Positions 15,752 to 24,225 of a DNA stretch of 64,000 nt are shown piece after piece. Below the pieces are notes generated by a model. It saw nothing but the letters and a program-made list of their open reading frames with translations. It was not told the origin of the DNA and did not search any database. Both the position numbers and the translations under genes were made by a program. Each line of letters starts with the position of its first letter. The stretch's first letter is position 1. The stretch covers positions 1 to 64,000 of the forward strand of contig JAZASR010000003.1 of NCBI GenBank assembly GCA_036343175.1. Direction: 5' to 3'. Source of the stretch: JAEEJA01 sp036343175 (GTDB taxonomy: Bacteria > Bacillota > Clostridia > Lachnospirales > Lachnospiraceae).

Positions 15752-18022
15752 TTATATAAACTTATACTCAGTCCTTACCTTCTTCAAAAACTTACTTTTT
15801 ACAGTAAAGTTCAGATTATCATTCATGACGCGTATCAGCAGGTCTTTATCCGGGCACTTTAAAAATATTTTCATCCTGTAGACATCATTCTGCTTATATA
15901 TCTCTGCCTGGACCGGTCCAAGTACCTTAAAGCGGTCATCTGCTTTAATATGACCTATCATTCCTTTAAAACGGTCATGAATACGTTTTGCTGCCGGAAG
16001 CAGCTCCGATTCGTCCGCTGATTCAACGGTCGTCTCAAGTATATTTGAAACAGGCGGATATTGCAAGGCAGCCCTTTTCTTTATCTCTGCTTCATAAAAT
16101 GCCTTATAATCACCGGCTGCAGCATATCGGACCGCCTTACTCTCCGGCTGGTATGTCTGTATTATGACTGTACCGTGGTCCTTACCGCGTCCTGCGCGGC
16201 CGGATGCCTGAACTGTAAGAAAAAAGCCCCGTTCGGCAGATGAATATTCACTGCCATTGAAGGACTGGTCCGCCGCAAGTATCCCGACCAGTGTCACATC
16301 AGGAAAATCATGACCCTTAACTATCATCTGTGTTCCTATAAGAATATCGGCCTCATGATCATTAAATGCCTTTATTATCCTGTCGTGGCCGCCTTTACCC
16401 TTTGTAGTGTCAGAGTCCATGCGAAGGATAAGGGCAGATGGGAAAAGATACTTAAGCTCCTGCATTACCTTTTGTGTACCTGTGCCAAAAAGCCCTATAT
16501 ACTTTGACCCGCAGGACGGACATGTTTCGGGCATATCTGCTTCATATCCGCAATAATGACACATGAGCTTCCCAGGCTTTCCATTAAATAGATGGGCAGA
16601 GAGAGCCACAGAACAATGCGGGCAGAGTATAGGCTTTCCGCACTCCCTGCATGAGACCATGCCTGAATATCCCCGCCTGTTAAGAAAAAGCATGGTCTGC
16701 TTATGCTCATTCAGATTATTCTGTATCAGATTCTTAAGTTCGCGGCTGATAGAAGATCTGTTGTGGGCCTTTAATTCCTCACGCATATCTACAAGTCTGA
16801 CTTCAGGAAGAACAGAGCCTTCTTTTGCCCTCTTTTTCAGCTCATAGAGCTTGTATATCCCATTCTGCGCCCTGTAATAGGAATTCAATGAAGGTGTGGC
16901 CGAACCAAGCACAAGGGATACATTTTCTGTCTGGCTGATGTGATATGCCACCTCAACTGCATTATATGAAGGGGAGTGTTCATTCTGATAAGACTGTTCG
17001 TGCTCCTCATCTATTATTATCATTCCAAGATCTTCAAATGGTGTAAACAGAGCTGACCTTGGACCTACCATTACGTCTATTTCTCCTGACTTTGCCCTCA
17101 TAAACTGGTCATAGCGTTCTCCGTCGGAAAGCCTTGAATGAAGGCATGAACACCTGTCTCCAAAAGCGTTCATAAAGCGCTTCATAGTCTGCAGGGTAAG
17201 AGATATCTCCGGGATCAGCATTATGACCTGCTGTCCTGTACTTACAACATGCTTTATGAGCTCAATATAGATAAGGGTCTTGCCGCTGCCGGTAATTCCG
17301 TGGATCAAAGCGGGTCTTTTTTCACCTTTGTCATATGAGGCATTGATCCCGTCTATTATTGCCTGCTGATCAGGCAATGGAATGAGCTCTTCATGAGCTC
17401 CGAAACTTATGATCCCTGAATATGGGTCTCGTGATGAAGTCTTTTTCTCTTTGGATATGAGTCCTGACTTTTCAAGAGAAGTAATGACCGCAGGGAGCCC
17501 CAGCAGTAAATAATTGTCTTCAAGCTCTTTTGACGATATATCCGAGATCCCGCTTTCTTTTGTTTTTATCAGGGCTCTTAAAACAGCGGCTTTTCTTATA
17601 TAATGCTTCCTGTCTGCATCTTCCAGCTGCTTTTCCAGGGCGTCCTTTTCAGCCTTAATGTGGAGCATCTCAAATGTCCTTGGCTTTACTCTCTTTTTTA
17701 CAGGAAGCACGGTCTTAATAGCCTGATTCATGGTGGATCCTGTGGAGGACGCTATCCAGGCGGCAAGTCTCATGAGCCTGTCTTCGGCATTTACCCGGTC
17801 TGAAATTATATGATCTATAGCTTTAATGCGGGCCGGATCTATCTCTGCCCTGGAACTGATCCCGGTAATATAACCGCGTGACAATCTTCCCCCATTGCCA
17901 AAGGGCACCATCACAGCAGCGCCCGGGCGGGCCTGGTCAGAAAGCTCTTCCGGTATCAGATACTGAAATGGCCTGTCCAGGGATCTGGAAGATATATCGA
18001 TATAAACGTCCGCATATTTCAA
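15752..18022 (-). CDS. priA: Primosomal replication restart helicase PriA
   Basis: 756 residues. Restarts stalled replication forks by unwinding and loading the replicative helicase. Seen: N-terminal DNA-binding domain, Walker A GITGSGKT, DEEH box, helicase motifs (LGSATPS, QASGRAGRG) and the inserted zinc region with eight cysteines in four pairs (CREC, CPHC, CHYC, CPSC). The start codon appears to be TTG at 18022, preceded by AAGGAGACCGG at proper spacing; no ATG lies near. First of the string priA-def-fmt-rsmB, a widespread order in Firmicutes. Two hairpins separate it from murE upstream. Confidence 0.97.
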   Translation of the reverse strand: MKYADVYIDISSRSLDRPFQYLIPEELSDQARPGAAVMVPFGNGGRLSRGYITGISSRAEIDPARIKAIDHIISDRVNAEDRLMRLAAWIASSTGSTMNQAIKTVLPVKKRVKPRTFEMLHIKAEKDALEKQLEDADRKHYIRKAAVLRALIKTKESGISDISSKELEDNYLLLGLPAVITSLEKSGLISKEKKTSSRDPYSGIISFGAHEELIPLPDQQAIIDGINASYDKGEKRPALIHGITGSGKTLIYIELIKHVVSTGQQVIMLIPEISLTLQTMKRFMNAFGDRCSCLHSRLSDGERYDQFMRAKSGEIDVMVGPRSALFTPFEDLGMIIIDEEHEQSYQNEHSPSYNAVEVAYHISQTENVSLVLGSATPSLNSYYRAQNGIYKLYELKKRAKEGSVLPEVRLVDMREELKAHNRSSISRELKNLIQNNLNEHKQTMLFLNRRGYSGMVSCRECGKPILCPHCSVALSAHLFNGKPGKLMCHYCGYEADMPETCPSCGSKYIGLFGTGTQKVMQELKYLFPSALILRMDSDTTKGKGGHDRIIKAFNDHEADILIGTQMIVKGHDFPDVTLVGILAADQSFNGSEYSSAERGFFLTVQASGRAGRGKDHGTVIIQTYQPESKAVRYAAAGDYKAFYEAEIKKRAALQYPPVSNILETTVESADESELLPAAKRIHDRFKGMIGHIKADDRFKVLGPVQAEIYKQNDVYRMKIFLKCPDKDLLIRVMNDNLNFTVKSKFLKKVRTEYKFI

Positions 18023-18052
18023 ATTACCGGTCTCCTTTTTATCATTTAACTA

Positions 18053-18087
18053 AAATTAAGATGCCATATAATATGGCATCTTAATTT
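18053..18087 (-). terminator. Strong hairpin with short U-run after murE
   Basis: A 16-bp perfect stem (18053-18068 with 18072-18087) and a 3-nt loop; its arms contain AAGATGCCATA. On the minus strand the 3' arm ends in AATTTTAG, a short U-run. It probably terminates the murE transcript just before the priA ribosome-binding site. Confidence 0.65.
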
Positions 18088-18105
18088 ATAGCGTCTCATA
18101 ATATA

Positions 18106-18127
18106 CTGCCGGAAGATCTCCCGGCAG
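18106..18127 (-). promoter_or_regulatory. Second hairpin in the murE-priA gap
   Basis: CTGCCGG (18106-18112) pairs with CCGGCAG (18121-18127). It is GC-rich but no U-run follows on the minus strand. It could stabilise the murE mRNA end. Confidence 0.4.
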
Positions 18128-18157
18128 ATATTACAGGAATAATATTACTGTGAATGA

Positions 18158-19651
18158 TCATTTTATGAAATTTCCATCCTTTATTACATCCATGACAAGC
18201 TCTCGCTCATCCATATGATGCTTTACGCCATTTATCTCCTGATAGTCTTCATGACCCTTGCCGGCAAGTACTATCACATCGCCCTCTCTGGCATTCTCAA
18301 TAGCGTATCTTATTGCTTCTTTTCTGTCAGGAATGGTCACGTACTTTCCGTCTGCCTTCTTAACGCCTGTTATAATATCCGCGATGATGTCTTCAGGCTT
18401 TTCAAATCTTGGATTATCGCTGGTAACTATTGTGAGATCTGCAAGCTTTGACGATATCTCTCCCATCTCAAATCTCCTGTCACGGGAACGATTTCCGCCG
18501 CAGCCGAAGAGACATACAAGACGCTCAGGTGAGTATTCCCTTAATGTTGTGAGCAGACTCTCTAAGCTCATGGCGTTATGGGCATAATCTATCATAAGGG
18601 TGAACTTAGGTGATACATTCATAAGCTCCACCCTGCCCTTTACCCTGATGCCGATAAGAGCTTTTTCAATAAGGTCAGGATCTGAAGTGAAATGTCTGCA
18701 GACAGATATGGCAGTAAGTGAATTATATACCGTAAACTTACCCGGAATATCAACATCAGCCTTCATATTTATGAGACCGGATACATTAAAACGTACTCCC
18801 AGTTTTCCATCCTCATTATAGAGTCTGGCATCCTGAGCGCGTATATCGCATTTTTCCGAGAAGCCAAATGTCTCTATGTCACAGGTGTGACCATCAAGTA
18901 TAAGCGGAAGATTCTCATCATCAGCATTTACTATTCCGACCCTGCACTGCCTGAAAAGCATACCCTTGCAATGAGCGTACTCCTCGAAGCTTGCATGCTC
19001 GAGAGGTCCTATATGATCGGGTGACAGATTTGTAAATACACCTATATCAAAATCGATGCCATATACTCTTGAAAGTTTGAGAGCCTGGGATGATACCTCC
19101 ATGACGACCGCCTGCATACCGTTGTCGACCATCTTCCTGAAATACTCCTGGACCTTATATGACTCGGGGGTGGTATTTGCAGAAGGAATGCTTTCAGAGC
19201 CTGTAAGCGTCTCAATAGTCCCTATAAGGCCTGTCTTTATTCCTGCATTTTCAAGTATAGCCTTTATCATATATGTAGAGGTGGTCTTGCCTTTTGTTCC
19301 TGTAACGGCTATTGTCTTAAGGCTTTTCGCAGGATGGTCAAAATAAGCCGCAGATAGAAGCGATAAGGCCTTTCTGTTGTCAGGTGTAGTTATATAAGCT
19401 GCGCCACTGCTTTCAAGTAATGCCTTTACCTCGTCTGTCGGCTCTTTCTCAGCAAATATTACCCTGGCTCCAGCCTTTAATACGTCGGGAATATACCTGT
19501 GGCCATCACTCTTGGTGCCGGTGAGTGCCAGGAATGCATCACCGCTGCTTATTTTCCTTGAATCATAATGAAAATTACGGAATTCCTGATCCTCATTTCC
19601 TGAGACCATTGTATAGGACTCGAGAGAGTCAAGAAGCTTCTTTAATGTCAT
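18158..19651 (-). CDS. murE: UDP-MurNAc-tripeptide synthetase (meso-DAP-adding)
   Basis: 497 residues, three Mur-ligase domains. Adds meso-diaminopimelate to UDP-MurNAc-L-Ala-D-Glu in the cytoplasm. Seen: ATP loop VTGTKGKTT near residue 115, the carbamoylated-lysine region, and DNPRFEKPEDI near residue 405. DNPR is the established signature of meso-DAP-specific MurE, as opposed to Lys-specific enzymes, and agrees with dapF lying directly upstream. GAGGGT precedes the ATG. The 9-nt spacing from dapF implies cotranscription, which couples substrate and ligase. Confidence 0.97.
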   Translation of the reverse strand: MTLKKLLDSLESYTMVSGNEDQEFRNFHYDSRKISSGDAFLALTGTKSDGHRYIPDVLKAGARVIFAEKEPTDEVKALLESSGAAYITTPDNRKALSLLSAAYFDHPAKSLKTIAVTGTKGKTTSTYMIKAILENAGIKTGLIGTIETLTGSESIPSANTTPESYKVQEYFRKMVDNGMQAVVMEVSSQALKLSRVYGIDFDIGVFTNLSPDHIGPLEHASFEEYAHCKGMLFRQCRVGIVNADDENLPLILDGHTCDIETFGFSEKCDIRAQDARLYNEDGKLGVRFNVSGLINMKADVDIPGKFTVYNSLTAISVCRHFTSDPDLIEKALIGIRVKGRVELMNVSPKFTLMIDYAHNAMSLESLLTTLREYSPERLVCLFGCGGNRSRDRRFEMGEISSKLADLTIVTSDNPRFEKPEDIIADIITGVKKADGKYVTIPDRKEAIRYAIENAREGDVIVLAGKGHEDYQEINGVKHHMDERELVMDVIKDGNFIK

Positions 19652-19660
19652 ATTTTACCC

Positions 19661-20518
19661 TCACTCTTCTACGGAACCTGAAAACACTGTTTGTGCAGGT
19701 CCCGTCATAAATATATGCCCGGTCTCTCTGTCAAAGCGTACATTCAGCTTTCCGCCAAGGAGATTGACATTTATGTCATCACCTGTACGCTTATTTAATA
19801 TACATGCTGCAAGGACTGCACATGTCCCGGTACCGCAGGCAAGGGTTTCTCCGGAACCGCGTTCCCATACCCTCATATTGACCTCGCGTTCATTTAAAAC
19901 TTCTACAAACTCAGTGTTGACCCTTTCCGGGAATATAGGGAGATTCTCAAATGCCGGACCTATCTCAATGAGCTTTATGTCCTTTACCCTGTCAGGAAGA
20001 GCCGAAGCTTCATCGGTAAATATTACGGAATGAGGGTTGCCCATAGATACGGCCGTGATCTTATATTCAGAACCAAGTACCTGTACAGGCACTCCTACCA
20101 TCCGGTCTCCATCATGCATTACCGGGATGTCCTTCGGCGTGAGGATAGGGGCTCCCATATCCACAGTTACCCTATCCACCTTGCCGTCACTGGTAAATAG
20201 CTTTAATGTCTTTATTCCTGCACCTGTCTCTATGGAAATAGTATCAGAATCAGTCATGCCGCGGTCATAGACATACTTAGCCACACACCTGATGCCATTG
20301 CCGCACATCTGGCCCTCTGACCCATCCGCATTGTACATTATCATTCTGAAGTCAGCTTTGTCCGAAGGGGCTATGAGAATAAGACCGTCAGAGCCTATTC
20401 CAAAATGCCTGTCAGATATCTTTACAGCAAACTTCGCCGGATCAGAGATCTTCTCCTCGAACATATTTACATAAACATAGTCATTGCCGCAGCCGTGCAT
20501 CTTTGTAAAATTAACCAT
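19661..20518 (-). CDS. dapF: Diaminopimelate epimerase
   Basis: 285 residues. Converts LL-DAP to meso-DAP, for peptidoglycan and lysine. Both catalytic cysteines stand in their motifs: CGNGIRCVAKY near residue 73 and ACGTGTCAVLAA near residue 225. Start MVNFTKMHGCGNDY matches the family N-terminus and has GGAGGG upstream. It is followed nine nt later by murE. The presence of dapF does not by itself tell which DAP route the organism uses. Confidence 0.97.
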   Translation of the reverse strand: MVNFTKMHGCGNDYVYVNMFEEKISDPAKFAVKISDRHFGIGSDGLILIAPSDKADFRMIMYNADGSEGQMCGNGIRCVAKYVYDRGMTDSDTISIETGAGIKTLKLFTSDGKVDRVTVDMGAPILTPKDIPVMHDGDRMVGVPVQVLGSEYKITAVSMGNPHSVIFTDEASALPDRVKDIKLIEIGPAFENLPIFPERVNTEFVEVLNEREVNMRVWERGSGETLACGTGTCAVLAACILNKRTGDDINVNLLGGKLNVRFDRETGHIFMTGPAQTVFSGSVEE

Positions 20519-20575
20519 GAAATGCCCTCCATTTTCCGGTCATTAAAAACGCGGTTATAAGAAAAGCCGCAGTGA

Positions 20576-21193
20576 TCAGCCCTCCCAGGCGCGGATTCTG
20601 TAGCGCACTCCGAGGGACCTGCATATCTCATCGCACTTCTTCTCATCTTCCTTGGAAATGGTCGTATCGACTGTTGTAAGTACAACCTCAGGCACATACT
20701 TTTTAGCTTCCCTCGCAAAATCGAGCATTGCCTCAAACGACCTGTCACCGAACTTCGGACGGACGAGCTTTAAGTACTCTTCTTTATCAGGAGTATTCAG
20801 TGAGATGGAAAGCGTATCTATCAGTCCCTTCATATCAGGGCAGATGTCCCGGTCATTAATGAGGCATCCCAAACCATTGGTATTGATCCTTACTTTCTTC
20901 TGGTAATTCTCCTTAACGAAAGCAGCTACCCTGATAAGATCATCAAACCGCTCTGTAGGCTCACCAAAACCGCAGAATACGACCTCATCAAACTCCGACA
21001 TGTCCTTATTCCTGAAGGCATCCTCAACCTCTTCGACCGAAGGTTCATGATCGAGCCAGAGGACATCAGACTCACCGATCTTGTCCATGTTCTGCCTCAG
21101 ACAGAACGTACAGGCGCATGGGCACCTGTTTGTCATATTGACATAAAGCCCGTTGTGGACTTTATAAAGTATCTCTTCTTTTCTCTCCGTCAT
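20576..21193 (-). CDS. TatD-linked radical SAM protein
   Basis: 205 residues from the ATG at 21193, which has AAGAAGGA at good spacing; the frame extends upstream but would run into the next gene. The radical SAM motif is CACTFC within RCPCACTFCLR (CxxxCxxC). FCGFGEPTE and RINTNGLG are further SAM-pocket motifs. The overall length and the MTNRCPCACTFC core match the small family found next to, or fused with, TatD nucleases in clostridia. No tatD gene is adjacent here. The reaction is unknown. It precedes dapF by 57 nt. Confidence 0.85.
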   Translation of the reverse strand: MTERKEEILYKVHNGLYVNMTNRCPCACTFCLRQNMDKIGESDVLWLDHEPSVEEVEDAFRNKDMSEFDEVVFCGFGEPTERFDDLIRVAAFVKENYQKKVRINTNGLGCLINDRDICPDMKGLIDTLSISLNTPDKEEYLKLVRPKFGDRSFEAMLDFAREAKKYVPEVVLTTVDTTISKEDEKKCDEICRSLGVRYRIRAWEG

Positions 21194-21275
21194 ATTATTC
21201 CTTCTTTCCTGACAGCATTTAATAATATATTTTTCATCAGCGAATTTACAAAACACCGATGATAATAAAGCATGT

Positions 21276-22169
21276 TCAATGAAGTGAATCAAGTACTTCC
21301 TCAAAAGCCACTCCATCGGTTACCGGAATTCCCAGCTCGCCTGACTTGAGTATGCATCTCTTCACAAAGCGTGATGCCTTCTTTACAGATGTAAGAAAAT
21401 CAACTCCATTGACCGCGTCTGCGGTTATGATCGCTGAGAATACATCGCCGGTGCCATTTCTCTGCTCACCGACCCTGTACTGCCTGGTCAGTCTGTAGTC
21501 CTTTTTACCATCATAGCACATACTGGCGACGAATTCACCCTGGGTAATGCCGGTTATGACTATACGTTCCGGACCGAGGTCATAAAGCTTCTTTAAAAGT
21601 ATCTTTAATTCCTTAAGCTTCCAGTGGCCGTCATGATAATCAGTATCGGTAAGGATACAGGCCTCTGTTAGATTAGGTGTTATGATGTCTGCGTATCTTA
21701 CGAGCTTTTTCATCTCCAGGCACATTTCAGGTGTATAGCTTGAATAAAGCTTTCCGTAATCGCCCATTACGGGGTCGACTATAACAAAAGTATCAGGGTC
21801 CCTGAAATCCTCTATAAAAGAGACAACGTGCCTTACCTGCTCCGCTGATCCTAAGAAACCTGTGGATATAGCATTGAACTTTAGTCCCAGCTTCTTCCAT
21901 TCGCCTGCGTATGCATCGAAGTGTCTTGTATAATCATCTATAAAATAGCTTTCAAAGCCCGTATGGTTGCTTAAAATCGCTGTCGGTACCCAGCAGCATT
22001 GGACCCTGAGCTTTGAAATTATCGGAATGGCTACCGCAAGTGAGCACCTGCCGAAACCTGTCAGGTCATTGATGACCGCGACCTTCTTCTGTCTGTTGTG
22101 GTCAGGGAGTGATGGCTTTAGTGCTCGTGAATTCCTTTTATTCTCTTTACCAGTGTTTTTTAATTTCAT
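21276..22169 (-). CDS. Pyridoxal/pyridoxamine kinase-like PfkB-family kinase
   Basis: About 297 residues. Ribokinase-fold kinase. VINDLTGFGRCSL at the N-terminus, VDPVMGDYGKLY (Mg/phosphate loop), TPNLTEAC and NGTGDVFSAII with the catalytic Asp are the motifs of pyridoxamine kinases, so it most likely phosphorylates vitamin B6 vitamers. I choose the ATG at 22169 (GGTGA upstream) over a GTG three codons earlier. The basic N-terminal 25 residues are an extension. It has its own promoter (22268-22296). PLP-dependent MalY/PatB is encoded nearby but there is no direct operon link. Confidence 0.85.
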   Translation of the reverse strand: MKLKNTGKENKRNSRALKPSLPDHNRQKKVAVINDLTGFGRCSLAVAIPIISKLRVQCCWVPTAILSNHTGFESYFIDDYTRHFDAYAGEWKKLGLKFNAISTGFLGSAEQVRHVVSFIEDFRDPDTFVIVDPVMGDYGKLYSSYTPEMCLEMKKLVRYADIITPNLTEACILTDTDYHDGHWKLKELKILLKKLYDLGPERIVITGITQGEFVASMCYDGKKDYRLTRQYRVGEQRNGTGDVFSAIITADAVNGVDFLTSVKKASRFVKRCILKSGELGIPVTDGVAFEEVLDSLH

Positions 22170-22267
22170 GACTTTCACCAGTTTATACCTTATCTGTTTC
22201 CGCTGCTTTTTTCAAAATGCCGCTGCTTCATAAAATATGAGCAGACTCTGATAATTAAAGCCTATGT

Positions 22268-22296
22268 ATTATACTATAATGAAAATTCTGATTCAA
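22268..22296 (-). promoter_or_regulatory. Sigma-A promoter of the pyridoxal kinase gene
   Basis: On the minus strand TTGAAT (22291-22296) is followed after exactly 17 nt by TATAAT (22268-22273). The -35 hexamer lies in a 30-bp tandem repeat. Confidence 0.7.
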
Positions 22297-22344
22297 GGCG
22301 AAAGAAGCAGGCAGATTCTGATTCAAGGCGGAAGGAACAGGCAG
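22285..22344. repeat. 30-bp tandem duplication covering the -35 region
   Basis: Two adjacent 30-bp units (22285-22314 and 22315-22344) differ at three positions. Each contains ATTCTGATTCAAGGCG, so a second copy of the TTGAAT hexamer lies 30 bp upstream of the functional one. Confidence 0.85.
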
Positions 22345-22399
22345 CCATTATAGATAATGCTTAAAAAACAGAGAAATTACAGATGGCCGGGTGTAAATA

Positions 22400-22642
22400 T
22401 CATTCCCCGTCGACAATGCGGCGGACAGCTTCGATCTCATCATCAAAGCCTGTAAGGGCCGCGAATGGCTTGAACTGGGCGCCTCGCCGAGGACCATTTG
22501 AGCGCTTATGGCGGCGGACGCCGTCCCATTCAGTATCTATGATATCTCCATAGAGTGCCAGCACCTTGTTATCGCCTTTCAGCTCATCCTCGGATATACC
22601 ATGGACCTGATGGGCTTTTTCAAAATCGAATCCTTTATTCAT
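22400..22642 (-). CDS. YolD-like small protein paired with Y-family polymerase
   Basis: 80 residues. The segment RRGAQFKPFAALTGFDDEI is typical of YolD-like proteins of clostridia, which are encoded beside UvrX/DinB-type polymerases. Its function is uncertain; a UmuD-like accessory role has been proposed for the family. The ATG overlaps the polymerase stop (ATGA), and GGAGGT lies within the end of the polymerase gene, so translation is coupled. Charged, no membrane segment. Confidence 0.8.
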   Translation of the reverse strand: MNKGFDFEKAHQVHGISEDELKGDNKVLALYGDIIDTEWDGVRRHKRSNGPRRGAQFKPFAALTGFDDEIEAVRRIVDGE

Positions 22643-24156
22643 GCCTTATGACCTCCTATCTGAGCATTGCGCTCCAGGGTGCTTGCCCCTTCCTGAAGAT
22701 CTGTACCCTTAAAGACAGCATTTTTTCCAAAACGATCGCGAAGTTCAAGTACAGCTTTTTGGACTTCCAAATCCTTTTTTATATTATTTTCGTCTGTTCC
22801 ATCAGAAGACTGCTCCTGCATCAAGTCCATGATCGTCATCTGCCTTGGCTCTCGTCCGGCTTCTTCTGCAGTAATGGTATTTTCCGCAGCGATACTTATT
22901 TTCCGGATAAGAAGAACAGGATCGGTTATCCTGTCATAAAGCTTAAGCACAGCATTTGTAATGATCTTTGCTGATGCTGTCTTTTCATCAACATGGGCAG
23001 TACCGCGCGCTTCCTTTGGAACAGGCCGCCCATACCAGTCTGTCTTTACAGGCCCATTATATTGATCAAGTATATCAGGGTCCTGCAGGGAGGCTGCATC
23101 ATAGTTTATGTATAAGGCGAACTGATCAGATACGATATCCTTTTTCATAAGATCGTATGCCAGGCCTTCTGCCATTTCGCGGACTATTATCCTGGCCTTT
23201 TCATTGGTATATGGCTCTTTAAGTACCTGGCCGGCTCCTGTCGAATTTGATTCAGGTTTAAATGCACGGATATCCTTTATAGTGCATGGTTCATATCCCC
23301 AGGCATGGTCTATCAGGTATTCAGCATTCACGCCAAAGAGCCTGTAAATGTGATCCTCATCATGTAAAGACTCACGGGCAAGGTCTCCCATGGTATATAT
23401 ATGGTTCTTTTCAAGCTTCTTTGCAGTCCCGGAACCTACCCTCCAGAAGTCTGTGAGAGGCTTATGGGTCCAGAGTATCTTTCTGTAGCTCATTTCGTCT
23501 ATTTCTGCTATGCGGACGCCATCCTTATCGGCAGGAATATGCTTGGCAACTATATCCATGGCGATCTTTGCAAGATAAAGGTTGGGACCGACGCCTGCCG
23601 TTGCAGTGATGCCGGTCTCCTTAAGCACCTCCCGGACCAGCATCATGGTGAAGCTGCGGGCAGTCATATTATAGAATTTAAGGTAAGAAGTAATATCGAT
23701 GAAGACCTCGTCGATCGAATAGACCTGTATATCATCTGAAGAAACATATTTCAGATAGATACCATATATCTTTGCGCTTATCTTCTCATAGAGCTTCATT
23801 TTAGGAACTGCGGATATATATTCAAGCTTAAGAGTCGGATCAGCTGCCAGTTCGTCAGCATTCACCGAGGACCCGGAAAAATCATCAGCCGCAGGATCCT
23901 TTGCCCGCATGATGGTCCGCCTCTCGGCATTGATGTTTTTTACTGCCTGTATTACCTGAAACAGCCTTGGCCTGCCTGGTATCCCATATGCCTTGAGACT
24001 GGGGGAAACAGCAAGAACTATGGTCTTTTCAGTTCTTCTTGTATCTGCAACAACGAGATTTGTCTTTAAGGGGTCCAGCCCCAGTGATGCGCACTCTGCA
24101 GAGGCATAGAATGACTTTAAATCAATGGCTGCATATATATGCCTTTCTTTTTCCAT
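22639..24156 (-). CDS. Y-family DNA polymerase (UvrX/UmuC-like)
   Basis: 505 residues. Error-prone translesion polymerase. Catalytic acidic residues appear in AAIDLKSFYASAEC (Asp, first metal site) and YSIDEVFIDIT (Asp-Glu). TAGVGPNLYLAKIAMD is the following helix-hairpin element; the little-finger domain fills the C-terminal third. AGAGGTGCAG precedes the ATG. Coupled to a YolD-like gene, the usual Firmicute arrangement. Such genes are often SOS-controlled, but I did not identify a convincing LexA box in the 69 nt upstream. Confidence 0.93.
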   Translation of the reverse strand: MEKERHIYAAIDLKSFYASAECASLGLDPLKTNLVVADTRRTEKTIVLAVSPSLKAYGIPGRPRLFQVIQAVKNINAERRTIMRAKDPAADDFSGSSVNADELAADPTLKLEYISAVPKMKLYEKISAKIYGIYLKYVSSDDIQVYSIDEVFIDITSYLKFYNMTARSFTMMLVREVLKETGITATAGVGPNLYLAKIAMDIVAKHIPADKDGVRIAEIDEMSYRKILWTHKPLTDFWRVGSGTAKKLEKNHIYTMGDLARESLHDEDHIYRLFGVNAEYLIDHAWGYEPCTIKDIRAFKPESNSTGAGQVLKEPYTNEKARIIVREMAEGLAYDLMKKDIVSDQFALYINYDAASLQDPDILDQYNGPVKTDWYGRPVPKEARGTAHVDEKTASAKIITNAVLKLYDRITDPVLLIRKISIAAENTITAEEAGREPRQMTIMDLMQEQSSDGTDENNIKKDLEVQKAVLELRDRFGKNAVFKGTDLQEGASTLERNAQIGGHKA

Positions 24157-24225
24157 CTGCCTGCACCTCTTTATAATGTTATTTACAATTTTACGGTCCT
24201 GAAAAATATGTCTGTGAATAATATT

